Assembly: GCA_964369605.1 (NCBI GenBank)
Contig: CAYJFD010000009.1
Location: forward strand, 1 to 59,151
Reading direction: 5' to 3'
DNA from: CAYJFD01 sp964369605
GTDB taxonomy: Bacteria; Bacteroidota; Bacteroidia; Bacteroidales; UBA932
Length of the DNA stretch: 59,151 nt
In this document: in pieces, positions 35,119-44,898 of the stretch
Position numbering within the stretch: the first letter of the stretch is position 1
Layout: every line of letters begins with the position of its first letter
Made by a program: the position numbers and the translations under genes
Notes under the pieces: generated by a model
The model's input: only the letters and a program-made list of their open reading frames with translations
The model's database searches: none
Told to the model about the DNA's origin: nothing

Positions 35119-37443
35119 ATGAAAGAAAGATTAAACATATTAGCGATGATTCTACTGTCACTTCTTGTTATGAGTTGTGGCCTTGAATCTAAAAATTCAA
35201 CTAAAATTTTAGCATCATCTATTATAGCTCCTCCCGAAGGAGGACTTTGTGAGATAGAGTACACTATTAAAAATCCTATTAACGGACAAAAAATAGAAGC
35301 AAGTACTGAGGCTGACTGGATAAGCTATGATTTTGAGTATCTGCCTAACAATAAAATCAAGTTTGTTGTTGAGCCATGCTCTGTTGTAAGTCGTACAGCT
35401 AATATTTCCTTAAAGTATGGAAGCCATGATGAGATTACCATTCAAGTATCACAGTATGAACTTTCATCAAATGAATCTTTCACTATATCACTACAAGCCG
35501 TAAATGCTTATGGCGCTACCCTACGCTACACCGCAAATAACCACGACCATAACTACTTCTTCTTAGTTATGTCAAAACATACGGTTGACCAATACCTTGC
35601 AGAGGGTGGAGAGAATTCTTTATACAATGCAGATATTGACTGGATAAAAAGTCTCGCAGAGCATAACAAAGTAGGCTTTGAAGAATTCTTACCAGTAGCA
35701 AAGCAGATTTACACCCTTAATGGTGATGCCACTACGATGAATTATACGACTTTAAGTCCAGGCGAAACATATTATGCATACTGCTATGGTATGGATAAAA
35801 AAGGTAATAAGATGACAGAGGTAGTAAAAAAAGAATTTACCACTGATATTCTCAATCCGATAGACCTAAACTTTGAAATCCAAACCTCAAGTATCTCGTC
35901 AAATTCAGCCGAAGTCACAGTAATTCCATCTTCAGAAGATGTACTCTATACCTGGAGTTATGTAATAGAAGCAGAGATACTAAAGTATGGAAAAGAAGAG
36001 ATCGTTAAAATTTTAACAGACACACTTAAAGCTAGGACACAAAAGGATAACACAAGCATCGGAGAGCATTTACACAAAGGAATCTCAAAAGAGCACATTT
36101 CTGGACTATGGAGTAATGCCAACTATTATATCGTAGCCTGGGCTACTGATAGAAAGGGTAACATCATAAGTGAAATTACTTCAACTAAAGCTATTCAGAC
36201 TAAAGAAGAAGTAACCTATGATGACTGCACTTTTGAAATATCATGCCCAGAGGTTAAATCCATGGATATACTAATTAATGTAAAGCCGTCTAATAATGCG
36301 ACACGCTATTACGTATCTTGTATTTCAGACGAAAGGACTAAGGGCTATAATAGCGACCAAATGGCCAGACGCATAATAAATATGGAGTCTGGACGCTTAG
36401 AAAGAGGCTCTTACGGCGAAGGTACTACTTGGGAAGATGTGCACATATTATTCTCTGGCGAACAATCTATTTGGGCACAGGAAGATCTGTATTGGACATT
36501 TACTCCTGACAATCTATACCACATTTATGTTTTTGGTATAGACGAAGAAGGAAATAGAACAACAGATGTAGCCCATTTTACACAAAGATCTGCTCCTTCC
36601 GATAAGTCTGATATGACTTTTGACATAGATTTAATAGATCAGAGTTGGAACTACGGTATCTTCAATATCACTCCAAGTAATAATGAAGAGTACTACCTTA
36701 CTCACCTCATTGAATCAGGTTATCTAGAAACATTTAGACTAGAAGATGGTTCTTTAGACTCAAAACCTCTAATGGATGAAATCTCAAAATTCTATGATGG
36801 GTCTATAAACTACCAACTAAGAAAAGGGGAAAGAGAGAAGAAGCATGAGTGGAGTTCTGATACTGACTTTACCTTATTAGCCTTTGCCTTTGCAGGAACA
36901 AATACTAGTGAGATCACAGAGTTCAAACTAAAAACTTCGTCCATCCCATTTACCAGTGATGCCAATGTAGATGTCAGCTATGAGTTTTTTGATGGAAATG
37001 ACCTATACGAGATGGATCCTGAAAGGTGGGCAGATGCAAGGGGAGAAATAGTTATGCACCTTACCTTCGCTCCAAATGACAAAGCTGTAAACTGGTATTC
37101 TGGGGTATGGCAGCCTGTCTCAAACTACGAAAGAGGCGTAGACCACCTAATGAAACTGATTATGAATCCGTCGCACAGTTTCGTTAAACAGAAAAGTGGA
37201 ATGATTTACCCTCCGATGTATACCACATCTAGTCTATCCTATGTAGCAGAGGCAGCGGATGGAACATTTGGCCCTTGGAATTATATCGAATTTACACCCT
37301 CTACAGACAAGATCTCTGAGCCATATAACTTCTGGTCGACAATAGATGAAAACAACATAGTTAAAGAATTTAACGATGACGCAGCTAGTGATTTTAAACC
37401 TAGAAGCAGTGGTAATCTATTCCAGATATCTCACTTCTTTTAG
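35119..37443 (+). CDS. large BACON-type surface lipoprotein, paralogue of the 30026 gene
   Basis: A 774-residue lipoprotein with lipobox LVMSC (Cys20). It keeps the domain order of the 30026 protein: an N-terminal BACON-like domain (SYDFEYLPNNKIKFVVEP), then Fn3-like repeats (INVKPSNNATRYYVSCISDE, NITPSNNEEYYLTHLIESGY, AADGTFGPWNYIEFTPS). Extended identity shows a duplication within the operon. Its ATG lies just past a strong terminator, so its expression should depend on readthrough or on a promoter inside the upstream gene. It ends 28 bases before the convergent histidine-kinase stop. Confidence 0.8.
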   Translation: MKERLNILAMILLSLLVMSCGLESKNSTKILASSIIAPPEGGLCEIEYTIKNPINGQKIEASTEADWISYDFEYLPNNKIKFVVEPCSVVSRTANISLKYGSHDEITIQVSQYELSSNESFTISLQAVNAYGATLRYTANNHDHNYFFLVMSKHTVDQYLAEGGENSLYNADIDWIKSLAEHNKVGFEEFLPVAKQIYTLNGDATTMNYTTLSPGETYYAYCYGMDKKGNKMTEVVKKEFTTDILNPIDLNFEIQTSSISSNSAEVTVIPSSEDVLYTWSYVIEAEILKYGKEEIVKILTDTLKARTQKDNTSIGEHLHKGISKEHISGLWSNANYYIVAWATDRKGNIISEITSTKAIQTKEEVTYDDCTFEISCPEVKSMDILINVKPSNNATRYYVSCISDERTKGYNSDQMARRIINMESGRLERGSYGEGTTWEDVHILFSGEQSIWAQEDLYWTFTPDNLYHIYVFGIDEEGNRTTDVAHFTQRSAPSDKSDMTFDIDLIDQSWNYGIFNITPSNNEEYYLTHLIESGYLETFRLEDGSLDSKPLMDEISKFYDGSINYQLRKGEREKKHEWSSDTDFTLLAFAFAGTNTSEITEFKLKTSSIPFTSDANVDVSYEFFDGNDLYEMDPERWADARGEIVMHLTFAPNDKAVNWYSGVWQPVSNYERGVDHLMKLIMNPSHSFVKQKSGMIYPPMYTTSSLSYVAEAADGTFGPWNYIEFTPSTDKISEPYNFWSTIDENNIVKEFNDDAASDFKPRSSGNLFQISHFF

Positions 37444-37470
37444 TTCTAGATGCTAATAGCTGAATAAGTC

Positions 37471-38775
37471 CTAAAAGTATATAGAGAAGCAAGTAAGACC
37501 TTGATCTTGGGTACGAAGACTGAAACGATAAGCATGCTTATTAAGAATATCTCTTACTACCAGTAATCCAATACCCTGACCATTTGGCTTTGTAGAGAAA
37601 AATGGAGAAAATAGATGCTGAGAAACAGAGGAATCTAGTACTTGACCATCATTCATAATTAGTAAAGAAGACTCCGTCGTAGCTATAATTATAGTTCCAG
37701 CAGAATCTATAGCCTCTAATGCATTCTTAACTATATTTATAAGTACTTGCTCTATCTGAGCAATATCTGCCTCCACCTCTACTGGCTCATTATTCAAGCG
37801 AAGTTCAAAGAGAATATCCTTCCCTCGCGCCAAACTCTCGTAGAGTCTTAAATTATTCGTAACTAATGTATTCAACTCTATTCGAGACTTCACAGGCTCC
37901 GGAATCTTTACCACATCAGCATACCTTGAAACAAAGCGGCTCAGATTAAGACAACGCTCAGCGGAAACAGATAGTATCTGAAAAATTTGCTCGTCCAGCT
38001 TTTCTTTCTCGAGTTCTTGCAAAGTTAACTTTGCAATATCTATAGAAGAGGATATTCCTGCCATCGAGTTGTTTACCTCGTGTGCCAACATTCTAATTAC
38101 GTGCTCATAAGCCTTTCTCTCAGCCTGTAGGACTTCCTCCGTCATTCGTTCTATTAAATAGAAAGTCTGATTATATCCACTATTAATAAAAGACGACCTC
38201 GAACATTTATAGATATCACCATTATCAAGCCTTATGATCTTAGATTCATTCTTTTCTAACTTCAACAGCTCAACCGATATAGGATCACTATGTTCCAATA
38301 AGCTAGATGCTAAACTCTCAAGACGACAATGCTCCTGAGAAAGCATATTTAATGCCGCAGGATTATAGGAATAAATCTTATAATCTAGATCTAAGATAAT
38401 TATACCCATAGGCGATGAACTAATCAGAAGATCTAAAAAGTAATTCTGCTCCTTTAGTTTTATCTGCTTATCTCGAAGCTGATCCATCATTCTATTAAAA
38501 AGAAAAATTATCGCATCTACCTCCTTAGTTCCTGTCTGACTAAGGCGTGTGCTTAGATCCTCCTCCCTTAACACTCCCAGCCCTAGCGATATAGTCTTTA
38601 ATGGCCTAACTGTGCTTTTATATAGCAAGGCAAGCACTAGAAATAAAGCTATTACCAGTCCCTCGACGATTAAGAAATAAATTACTAACTCATTCTGAAA
38701 CAAAATAAGACCTAATACTACAGCCAAGGCTAATATCAGTACTACCAGAATCCAAAAATACTTCTTTACATTCAT
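37471..38775 (-). CDS. NtrB-type sensor histidine kinase with PAS domain
   Basis: A 434-residue membrane kinase. Two adjacent TMs lie at ~6-27 and ~30-52 with almost no periplasmic loop, so it probably senses signals in or at the membrane. A HAMP-like region (~53-105), a PAS domain (~115-215, SSPMGIIILDLDYKIYSYNP), an H-box with His232 (MLAHEVNNSMAG), an N-box (INIVKNALEAID) and a G-box (FFSTKPNGQGIGL) follow. It phosphorylates the NtrC-like regulator, whose gene ends at the base where this one starts. It is last in the export operon. Confidence 0.92.
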   Translation of the reverse strand: MNVKKYFWILVVLILALAVVLGLILFQNELVIYFLIVEGLVIALFLVLALLYKSTVRPLKTISLGLGVLREEDLSTRLSQTGTKEVDAIIFLFNRMMDQLRDKQIKLKEQNYFLDLLISSSPMGIIILDLDYKIYSYNPAALNMLSQEHCRLESLASSLLEHSDPISVELLKLEKNESKIIRLDNGDIYKCSRSSFINSGYNQTFYLIERMTEEVLQAERKAYEHVIRMLAHEVNNSMAGISSSIDIAKLTLQELEKEKLDEQIFQILSVSAERCLNLSRFVSRYADVVKIPEPVKSRIELNTLVTNNLRLYESLARGKDILFELRLNNEPVEVEADIAQIEQVLINIVKNALEAIDSAGTIIIATTESSLLIMNDGQVLDSSVSQHLFSPFFSTKPNGQGIGLLVVRDILNKHAYRFSLRTQDQGLTCFSIYF

Positions 38776-40115
38776 TACTCACTATATGGTATTTGATATT
38801 TCTCCAATCTACGATATAGAGCTGCTCGGCTGAGTCCTAGAACCTTTGCTGTTCTAGAGATATTGTTATTATTAAGCCTTAACTCCTCAACGATTCTTAG
38901 TCTTTCCATATCCTCAAGAGAACTAATCGAAGACTGGGCACTTCCTTTTTGCTCTCTTAGACTCCTAAAATTTTCAAGATCTAAGCACTCTCCATCACTC
39001 AAGATAATGGCCCTTTCTACTAGATTCTTAAGTTCCCTGATATTGCCTTCATAAGGCAAGGACTGCAAATAATCCATAGCCTCAGATGAAATCGTCACCT
39101 CTGCTAGACCCTCTCTTTTCGAGACGAGCTTCGCAAAATGATTCACCAAAAGAGGAATATCCTCGCGTCTTTCCCTCAGCGCAGGAAGATGAATGGGAAT
39201 CAGATTTATTCTATACATTAGGTCCTCCCTAAAAAGGTTCTGACTAACCATCTGCGGCAGATCCTTATTTGTCGCAGTTATAAGCCTCACATCCACCTTG
39301 ATAGGATTACTATCGCCCAACATCTCAAAGGTTTGCTCTTGTAAAACCCTCAATAACTTCACCTGATGACTCATTTCTAGATCCCCTATTTCATCAAGAA
39401 ATATAGTACCTCCATCAGCCATAGCAAAACGTCCCTTTCTATCCGAGTGCGCATCCGTAAAAGAGCCTCGTTTATGACCAAACATCTCAGATTCAAACAA
39501 AGATTGACTTAATCCTCCGAGATTTACCTTCACAAAAGGTTTAGCCTCTCTCTTACTAAGTCTATGTACCGCCTCAGCGATCAATTCTTTTCCCGAACCA
39601 CTTTCCCCAGTAATTAGTACTGAGGCATTTGTTTTCGCCACCTTTCGCACAGTTGCTAATATGCTCTTTAAGGCTGGACTCTTTCCTACTATATCTGGAA
39701 AGACCTCATCCTCTTGCAAATTCTCCTCCTCACTTAAATCCTCTTTTACCTTTAACTCTAGGGCAGTCTTTACTATATTCAGAAGCATAATATTATTCCA
39801 AGGCTTAGTTATAAAATCAAAAGCCCCCTCTCTCATTCCCTTTACTGCTAACTGAATACTTCCCCAAGCAGTTATCAATATAACTGGAATATCAGGTTTA
39901 AGTACCTTTATCTGCTTAAGTAAATGAATACCCTCCTCCCCTGAGGTAGTTAATGAATAATTCATATCCATAATAACAAGAGAAATCTCCTGCTGCCTTA
40001 TCGCAGCGATAGCCTCCTTTGGATTACTCGCCTCTATTGAACTCATCTGCGCCCTCTTAAAAAGAAAGGCAAGACTTGTCCTTATGCTTATATCATCATC
40101 TACTATTAAAATCAT
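38775..40115 (-). CDS. sigma54-dependent response regulator (NtrC family)
   Basis: A 446-residue regulator. The receiver domain (~1-120) has phospho-acceptor Asp50 (LVIMDMNYS). The AAA+ domain has Walker A GESGSGKE (170-177), the sigma54-contacting loop GSFTDA (217-222, a variant of GAFTGA that keeps Phe and Thr) and Walker B TIFLDE. The C-terminal Fis-type HTH is NNISRTAKVLGLSRAALYRR. It should activate sigma54 promoters when phosphorylated by the adjacent kinase. Likely targets are the sigma54-like boxes upstream of the export operon (46173-46188) and of the second ABC operon (57020-57035). Confidence 0.94.
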   Translation of the reverse strand: MILIVDDDISIRTSLAFLFKRAQMSSIEASNPKEAIAAIRQQEISLVIMDMNYSLTTSGEEGIHLLKQIKVLKPDIPVILITAWGSIQLAVKGMREGAFDFITKPWNNIMLLNIVKTALELKVKEDLSEEENLQEDEVFPDIVGKSPALKSILATVRKVAKTNASVLITGESGSGKELIAEAVHRLSKREAKPFVKVNLGGLSQSLFESEMFGHKRGSFTDAHSDRKGRFAMADGGTIFLDEIGDLEMSHQVKLLRVLQEQTFEMLGDSNPIKVDVRLITATNKDLPQMVSQNLFREDLMYRINLIPIHLPALRERREDIPLLVNHFAKLVSKREGLAEVTISSEAMDYLQSLPYEGNIRELKNLVERAIILSDGECLDLENFRSLREQKGSAQSSISSLEDMERLRIVEELRLNNNNISRTAKVLGLSRAALYRRLEKYQIPYSE

Positions 40116-40193
40116 CTTGTACGAAATAGTTTAAAGTTTTCACTGAATAATTAAATATTCCTAACACAAATATACGAGGAATTTGGATATATC

Positions 40194-41657
40194 TTAATTT
40201 AATATTGCTAATAGCGCCTCAACACTTTCAAGTGTCACACCTTGAATATTATAATAATAATTCCAATACCTATACATTTCTTCTATCAATCGTCTTGATG
40301 CCGCATCTCTCGAATCCCTTGCATCATTCAAATCAAGCATATTAATATCGCCAGAAATAAAAGTCTCCATCGCTATATCATAACGACTCTGAGCCAATTT
40401 ATCTGACTCTATTGCGATCTGAAGCTGCTGAGCTTGATTATTAAAATTCTCAACTAAAAGAAAGATATCCTGACTAAAGTTTATCTCCTCCTCTCTTATT
40501 CTAGACTCCTCCACAGCCCTATTACTCTGGGCCACCATCACCTGTGCTTCCCTCTTTCCCCAATCCAGAATAGGAAGACTCACTCCCACCTCAACGACCT
40601 GATTATTTACCAAATTAGCATAAGATGAAGCAAAAGAATTATCCACGCCCGAAAGTCCAACCGAAGCATATAGATCTATCCTTCTAAGATTACCCTTAGC
40701 ATTTGCCACAGCATAATCTGCCTCCTTTTGACGCCTCAATATACTCTTAGTAAAAGAACTATTCTTTAACGCCTGCTCTAACACTACACCATAACTAAGC
40801 ACTCCAGCGTGAGTCGTCAGCGGAGTTTGAAGCCTTAATTCTATACCCTCATTTAAACCCAAAAATGCATTTAACTGAAACATCCTAGCCCTTAGAGAAC
40901 TTTTAGCCTCTGTCAAACTAGCCCGCGATTGAAGAGTAGCTATTTCCAATTGAATCAACTCATTTTTCGAAAGTTGCCCCTTATCCCTCTTCGCCTGCCC
41001 CACCTCATATAACTTATTTGCATTTTCTAGGTTTTGCTTCGCAATATCCACGTCAGTACGTGCCAAGAGGAAATTAAAATAAAGAGCCACCACTTCAAGG
41101 GTTAACTGCTCCATTTCCTCTGTGTGAATTATCTGCGCTTCCTCATAGCGCAGAGGCTCTATCAACATATCCCACTTATGGGTATTGACCGTAAAAAGAG
41201 GCTGAATAAGAGTGATATGAATAGGCACACTTAAAAACTCGTCTTGTCCCCCACCAAGCTGACTTGTAAAGTCAAGGGAAGTTCCAATCCTTATTTGTCC
41301 TCCTGTTAAAGGAATGTTCTGAGTTACATTTAGCCCCATCCCCAGCGTTAAATTATTATTTCTTACATAAGAGTAACTTCCATCCTCATGCTGATAGGGT
41401 GAGAAACTCCTTTTATAGACAGGGATATTTCCATCCAGTGAAACCTCTGGTAATAAATTTGCTCTATAAGTCTTATATTCCCACTGGGCGGTCTGAAATT
41501 TATTTTTAACTGTAATGGCTTTAAGAGACTGGCTCTTAGCTAGGGCTATCACCTCTGTGATACTTAGCTCCAGCACAGTAGCCTGAGTATGATTTTGTGC
41601 GTGACTTTCCATAAGAAAGCCACAGCACAAAAATAATATAATCAAACCTTTATTCAT
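40194..41657 (-). CDS. TolC-family outer-membrane efflux protein
   Basis: A 487-residue exported protein with signal peptide IILFLCCGFLMESHAQ and two OEP repeats of long amphipathic helices (LEVVALYFNFLLARTDVDIA, ENANKLYEVGQAKRDKGQLS; RYDIAMETFISGDINMLDL), the pattern of TolC channels. It forms the outer-membrane exit of a tripartite pump with the adaptor and MacB-like permeases encoded upstream. It overlaps the preceding permease gene by eight bases. Seventy-eight bases separate it from the regulator gene. Confidence 0.92.
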   Translation of the reverse strand: MNKGLIILFLCCGFLMESHAQNHTQATVLELSITEVIALAKSQSLKAITVKNKFQTAQWEYKTYRANLLPEVSLDGNIPVYKRSFSPYQHEDGSYSYVRNNNLTLGMGLNVTQNIPLTGGQIRIGTSLDFTSQLGGGQDEFLSVPIHITLIQPLFTVNTHKWDMLIEPLRYEEAQIIHTEEMEQLTLEVVALYFNFLLARTDVDIAKQNLENANKLYEVGQAKRDKGQLSKNELIQLEIATLQSRASLTEAKSSLRARMFQLNAFLGLNEGIELRLQTPLTTHAGVLSYGVVLEQALKNSSFTKSILRRQKEADYAVANAKGNLRRIDLYASVGLSGVDNSFASSYANLVNNQVVEVGVSLPILDWGKREAQVMVAQSNRAVEESRIREEEINFSQDIFLLVENFNNQAQQLQIAIESDKLAQSRYDIAMETFISGDINMLDLNDARDSRDAASRRLIEEMYRYWNYYYNIQGVTLESVEALLAILN

Positions 41658-42918
41658 CTCTTAGAGCGTCAACTGGAGTTATTTTACTAGACATTATCAT
41701 AGGCAATGATACACCCAGCACTACTATCATAGACATTAACAAAGTAGTAATTAGCGCCCCGGTACTAATAAGTGCCGAACTGTTATTAACTATCCACGCT
41801 TCTGGTATTGTAAACATTGAATAATCTAATGATATACCTCCAGTCAAAATACTTATATTCAACAGTATAAATATTGCCACTACTATGGAGCAAGCAAGTA
41901 ATAATAGTCCCTCTACTATTAAGTGAAAAAGCACCTTAGTTTTTGTCGCTCCAAGAGCTAATCTCAATCCTATCTCTCCTTTTCTAGCTTCTATCTTTAA
42001 CCAAAACGCCCCAACTAAACCTAAAAAGACAGCGATAAACACAAATGTTGTTAGAAACTTATATATATAATTTGGACTATTGAAAGGATTAAAGTCTTTT
42101 TGATGATCCTCGAGAGCTACAATCTTTTCTACGAAGATATTGCCAGAACGAAGTTTTGGCGCTATCTCCTTCTCAAAACTCTGAATAAACTCTTCGGTAG
42201 TCCTTACGCTTAGCACCATATTTTTAGCATAATAGTCACTAATTGTATCTCTTCCCGAAAATAGCATAGGACTAGGCTGATCAGCTCTACGATTCTTAAC
42301 ATAGTTAATAACACCTGTTACCGGGCGATATTCCCCTCCCTGTACGGTAATTTTAACTTGCTCATTATATTCAGCATCTGTTAATACTTCATCTATCATT
42401 CTTTGTGCTTGCTTTGTAACTATGACTCCTTTACTTGCAGCTTCGCTAAGATCTTCTAGACTCTGCCCGAATAGAGGCTCAAACTGGAAAACCTCCCAGT
42501 AATCCCATCCGTTTATATACTCCATCGGTTGCATAATTTGCGCATTCAAACTGTCAGAAATGAATACATTATTGGTTATCATCATTCCTGATAAAGGATA
42601 GTGCGGAGGGTGAAGGGCTGCCGCATCTATCTGAGGATAGGCCTTAATAGTATTAGCCACATTTAGGACATCTTCTTTAATATCTCTTAGTTCCGCTCTA
42701 GTAGAGTCAAAGATAGTCGCAGTATTTGGTAAGCAGTGTAATCTTATTACATATACACCTTCTTCATTGAATCCCACTGGAATTCTTTTCGTATATGCTT
42801 CTGCAAAGATTGTAGAAATCATTAAACACGAAACCACGAACACGATTATTAACTCGACAAATAGCCAAGTATTAATCTTTCTTTCTTTCCATATTTGCTT
42901 TAGGGCTTGCTTTATCAT
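41650..42918 (-). CDS. MacB-like ABC transporter permease (FtsX family), second subunit
   Basis: A 422-residue inner-membrane protein with one TM near 18-40, a large periplasmic domain (~45-290) and three C-terminal TMs (~288-308, ~335-360, ~385-410). The motif RKGEIGLRLALGATKTKV precedes the FtsX core, as in MacB. It transports no substrate through the membrane itself. It drives TolC-dependent efflux from the periplasm by mechanotransmission. It overlaps the first permease by four bases (ATGA), so the two are probably made in equal amounts and form a heterodimer. Confidence 0.9.
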   Translation of the reverse strand: MIKQALKQIWKERKINTWLFVELIIVFVVSCLMISTIFAEAYTKRIPVGFNEEGVYVIRLHCLPNTATIFDSTRAELRDIKEDVLNVANTIKAYPQIDAAALHPPHYPLSGMMITNNVFISDSLNAQIMQPMEYINGWDYWEVFQFEPLFGQSLEDLSEAASKGVIVTKQAQRMIDEVLTDAEYNEQVKITVQGGEYRPVTGVINYVKNRRADQPSPMLFSGRDTISDYYAKNMVLSVRTTEEFIQSFEKEIAPKLRSGNIFVEKIVALEDHQKDFNPFNSPNYIYKFLTTFVFIAVFLGLVGAFWLKIEARKGEIGLRLALGATKTKVLFHLIVEGLLLLACSIVVAIFILLNISILTGGISLDYSMFTIPEAWIVNNSSALISTGALITTLLMSMIVVLGVSLPMIMSSKITPVDALRDE

Positions 42919-44219
42919 TTTTTCACAGTATTTAAAGATTCAACAATATTTTTTTTCATAGCATTTCTAGCTGGTATAAATGCTGACAAAATGTTTAATA
43001 AAAAACTCACCACTAATAAGGATATGACTATTAAAGGATTAACCAAGGAACCTATACTAAAAGTCATTCGCTGATCACCTATAGAATCTAATGTAGGGAT
43101 CAAAATAGGAATAAGATAATTACCTGCAAAAAATATAATAACATAGGCTAGAAACAAGCCCAGAATGCCTCCTAAGGCACTTAACAGAAGATTTTCGTTA
43201 ATTATCTGAATCATTATACTTTTATTTGTAGCACCTAGGGTCTTTCGAATTCCTAATTCCTCCAATCTTCTTCGCATACTTGATGAGATCATCCCCGCAA
43301 GATTAAATGCTGGAACTATTAGGATACCAAATATTATTAGCAGTAGACCTCTTAAATATGCTCCTATTTGCCCAGGCTGATTACTCCACTGCTTTACAAG
43401 GCTTTCTAAATACGTATTAGGCTGCCCTAGTAAATCATATCTCATTCCTTTCATAGTGCTATTGATTTTCTGCAACTTTTCAGCTACGGCCTCTTTTATT
43501 ACCGTCTTTGAGTAACCCTCCTTCAAAGTAAAAAATACTTCATAGTCCCCGTGCAACTGATCTTGTATAGGCTTTAGGGAAGCTTCAACACTGTTATAAT
43601 CTTTTATAGGTATCCATATTTGAGAATAGGCATTTATCGCTATTTTAGGCACTGACTTCACTACTCCAGTAATCTTATATACAATTGAAGAAATCTCGAT
43701 TTCCTCACCTAATACATCACTCCTATTATAAAGACTCATCGCAAAATCTTCTGAAACAACCATATATCTTGATCTTGCATTTATATCTTCTAATGTGAAG
43801 GCTCTTCCATGGATAAATTCTAGGTCATAAATCTCCCAGAAAGCTTCATTTACTCTTAATATATCTGCTTCCTTAGGAAAGGGATTTTGTTTAGTTCTAT
43901 ATTCTAAAGGTTCCCAAGGTCTTTCTACAAATACCACCTCATCTATTCCCTCTTCACCGTCTAGTAGAAGCTCCTTTAATCTAGGTGAACAAGATGATGA
44001 ACTCATCCATCCTTGATTTTCATCGTGACTAAGTATTGAACGTATAACCATAGTCTTTGAACGCATACTTTCGGGAGAAATATCTGATCCAACGGCCACC
44101 CAAGCTATAATTATTACCATAACTAAGGATATGGATATAGCTGCTCCCGTTATATAGATCGCACTGTAGAATCTATTATGCTTTAGAATCTGCCAGGCTT
44201 GTTTAAAATTTCTAATCAT
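42915..44219 (-). CDS. MacB-like ABC transporter permease (FtsX family), first subunit
   Basis: A 434-residue protein with the same layout as its neighbour: a TM at ~20-42, a periplasmic MacB-PCD domain, then a C-terminal FtsX domain introduced by RRRLEELGIRKTLGATNKSI. ABC permeases of 400-440 residues with four TMs are typical of Bacteroidota macrolide/peptide exporters. It begins six bases after the ATPase gene. The substrate cannot be inferred. Antimicrobial peptides, lipids or lipoproteins are all possible. Confidence 0.9.
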   Translation of the reverse strand: MIRNFKQAWQILKHNRFYSAIYITGAAISISLVMVIIIAWVAVGSDISPESMRSKTMVIRSILSHDENQGWMSSSSCSPRLKELLLDGEEGIDEVVFVERPWEPLEYRTKQNPFPKEADILRVNEAFWEIYDLEFIHGRAFTLEDINARSRYMVVSEDFAMSLYNRSDVLGEEIEISSIVYKITGVVKSVPKIAINAYSQIWIPIKDYNSVEASLKPIQDQLHGDYEVFFTLKEGYSKTVIKEAVAEKLQKINSTMKGMRYDLLGQPNTYLESLVKQWSNQPGQIGAYLRGLLLIIFGILIVPAFNLAGMISSSMRRRLEELGIRKTLGATNKSIMIQIINENLLLSALGGILGLFLAYVIIFFAGNYLIPILIPTLDSIGDQRMTFSIGSLVNPLIVISLLVVSFLLNILSAFIPARNAMKKNIVESLNTVKK

Positions 44220-44225
44220 AGTTCT

Positions 44226-44891
44226 TTATTTTACTTGCATTCCATCTAAAAATCTTACTATCCTATCTGTCTGACGAGCCTGCTCTTCATTGTGCGTCAC
44301 CATTACGATAGTCTTGCCATCTTCCTTATTCAATCTATGTAGTATATCCAGAACTTCTGCTCCCATCTTTGAGTCTAGATTTCCTGTAGGCTCATCGGCC
44401 AATATCAAACTAGGATTTCCTATAATCGCCCTTGCTATAGCTACCCTTTGACACTGTCCTCCAGAAAGCTGAGTAGGATAATGCTTCATTCTGTGTGTCA
44501 GACCTAGCTTCTCGATAACTTCCATTGCTCTTCGAGCTCTCTCTTTAGGAGGCACTCCTCTGTAAAATAAAGGAAGTTCTATATTATCTATTACATTTAA
44601 TGTGCTTATTAGGTGAAAACTCTGAAATACAAAACCAAGGTGCTCATTTCTAAAACTAGCTATCTTATTCTTTTTAATATCCCTAGCATTAATTCCATTT
44701 ATCTCTACCTCCCCTGAGCTTGGATCATCTAGGAGTCCAACTAAGTTTAAAAGTGTGGATTTTCCACAGCCTGAAGGTCCCATTATCGAAACAAACTCTC
44801 CCTGTTTTACATCCAAGTTCACATTTCTAAGAGCATAAGTCTCTATCTCATTTGCTCTATAAATTTTTGTTAATTCTGTAAGTTTTATCAT
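44226..44891 (-). CDS. ABC transporter ATP-binding protein (MacB/LolD type)
   Basis: A 221-residue ATPase. Walker A is GPSGCGKST, the Q-loop region VFQSFHLISTLNVIDNI, the signature LSGGQCQRVAIARA, Walker B LILADEPTGNLDS and the H-loop MVTHN. This is the type-VII ABC class that powers MacB, LolCDE and FtsEX. It lies between the adaptor gene and the first permease with seven- and six-base gaps, so it energises that pair. Confidence 0.94.
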   Translation of the reverse strand: MIKLTELTKIYRANEIETYALRNVNLDVKQGEFVSIMGPSGCGKSTLLNLVGLLDDPSSGEVEINGINARDIKKNKIASFRNEHLGFVFQSFHLISTLNVIDNIELPLFYRGVPPKERARRAMEVIEKLGLTHRMKHYPTQLSGGQCQRVAIARAIIGNPSLILADEPTGNLDSKMGAEVLDILHRLNKEDGKTIVMVTHNEEQARQTDRIVRFLDGMQVK

Positions 44892-44898
44892 AACTTTA

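Noticed and set aside
30026..37443. SusC/SusD-type polysaccharide utilisation locus
   Set aside because: No TonB-dependent receptor, SusD-like protein or glycoside hydrolase is present. The operon carries lipoproteins and a protease only.
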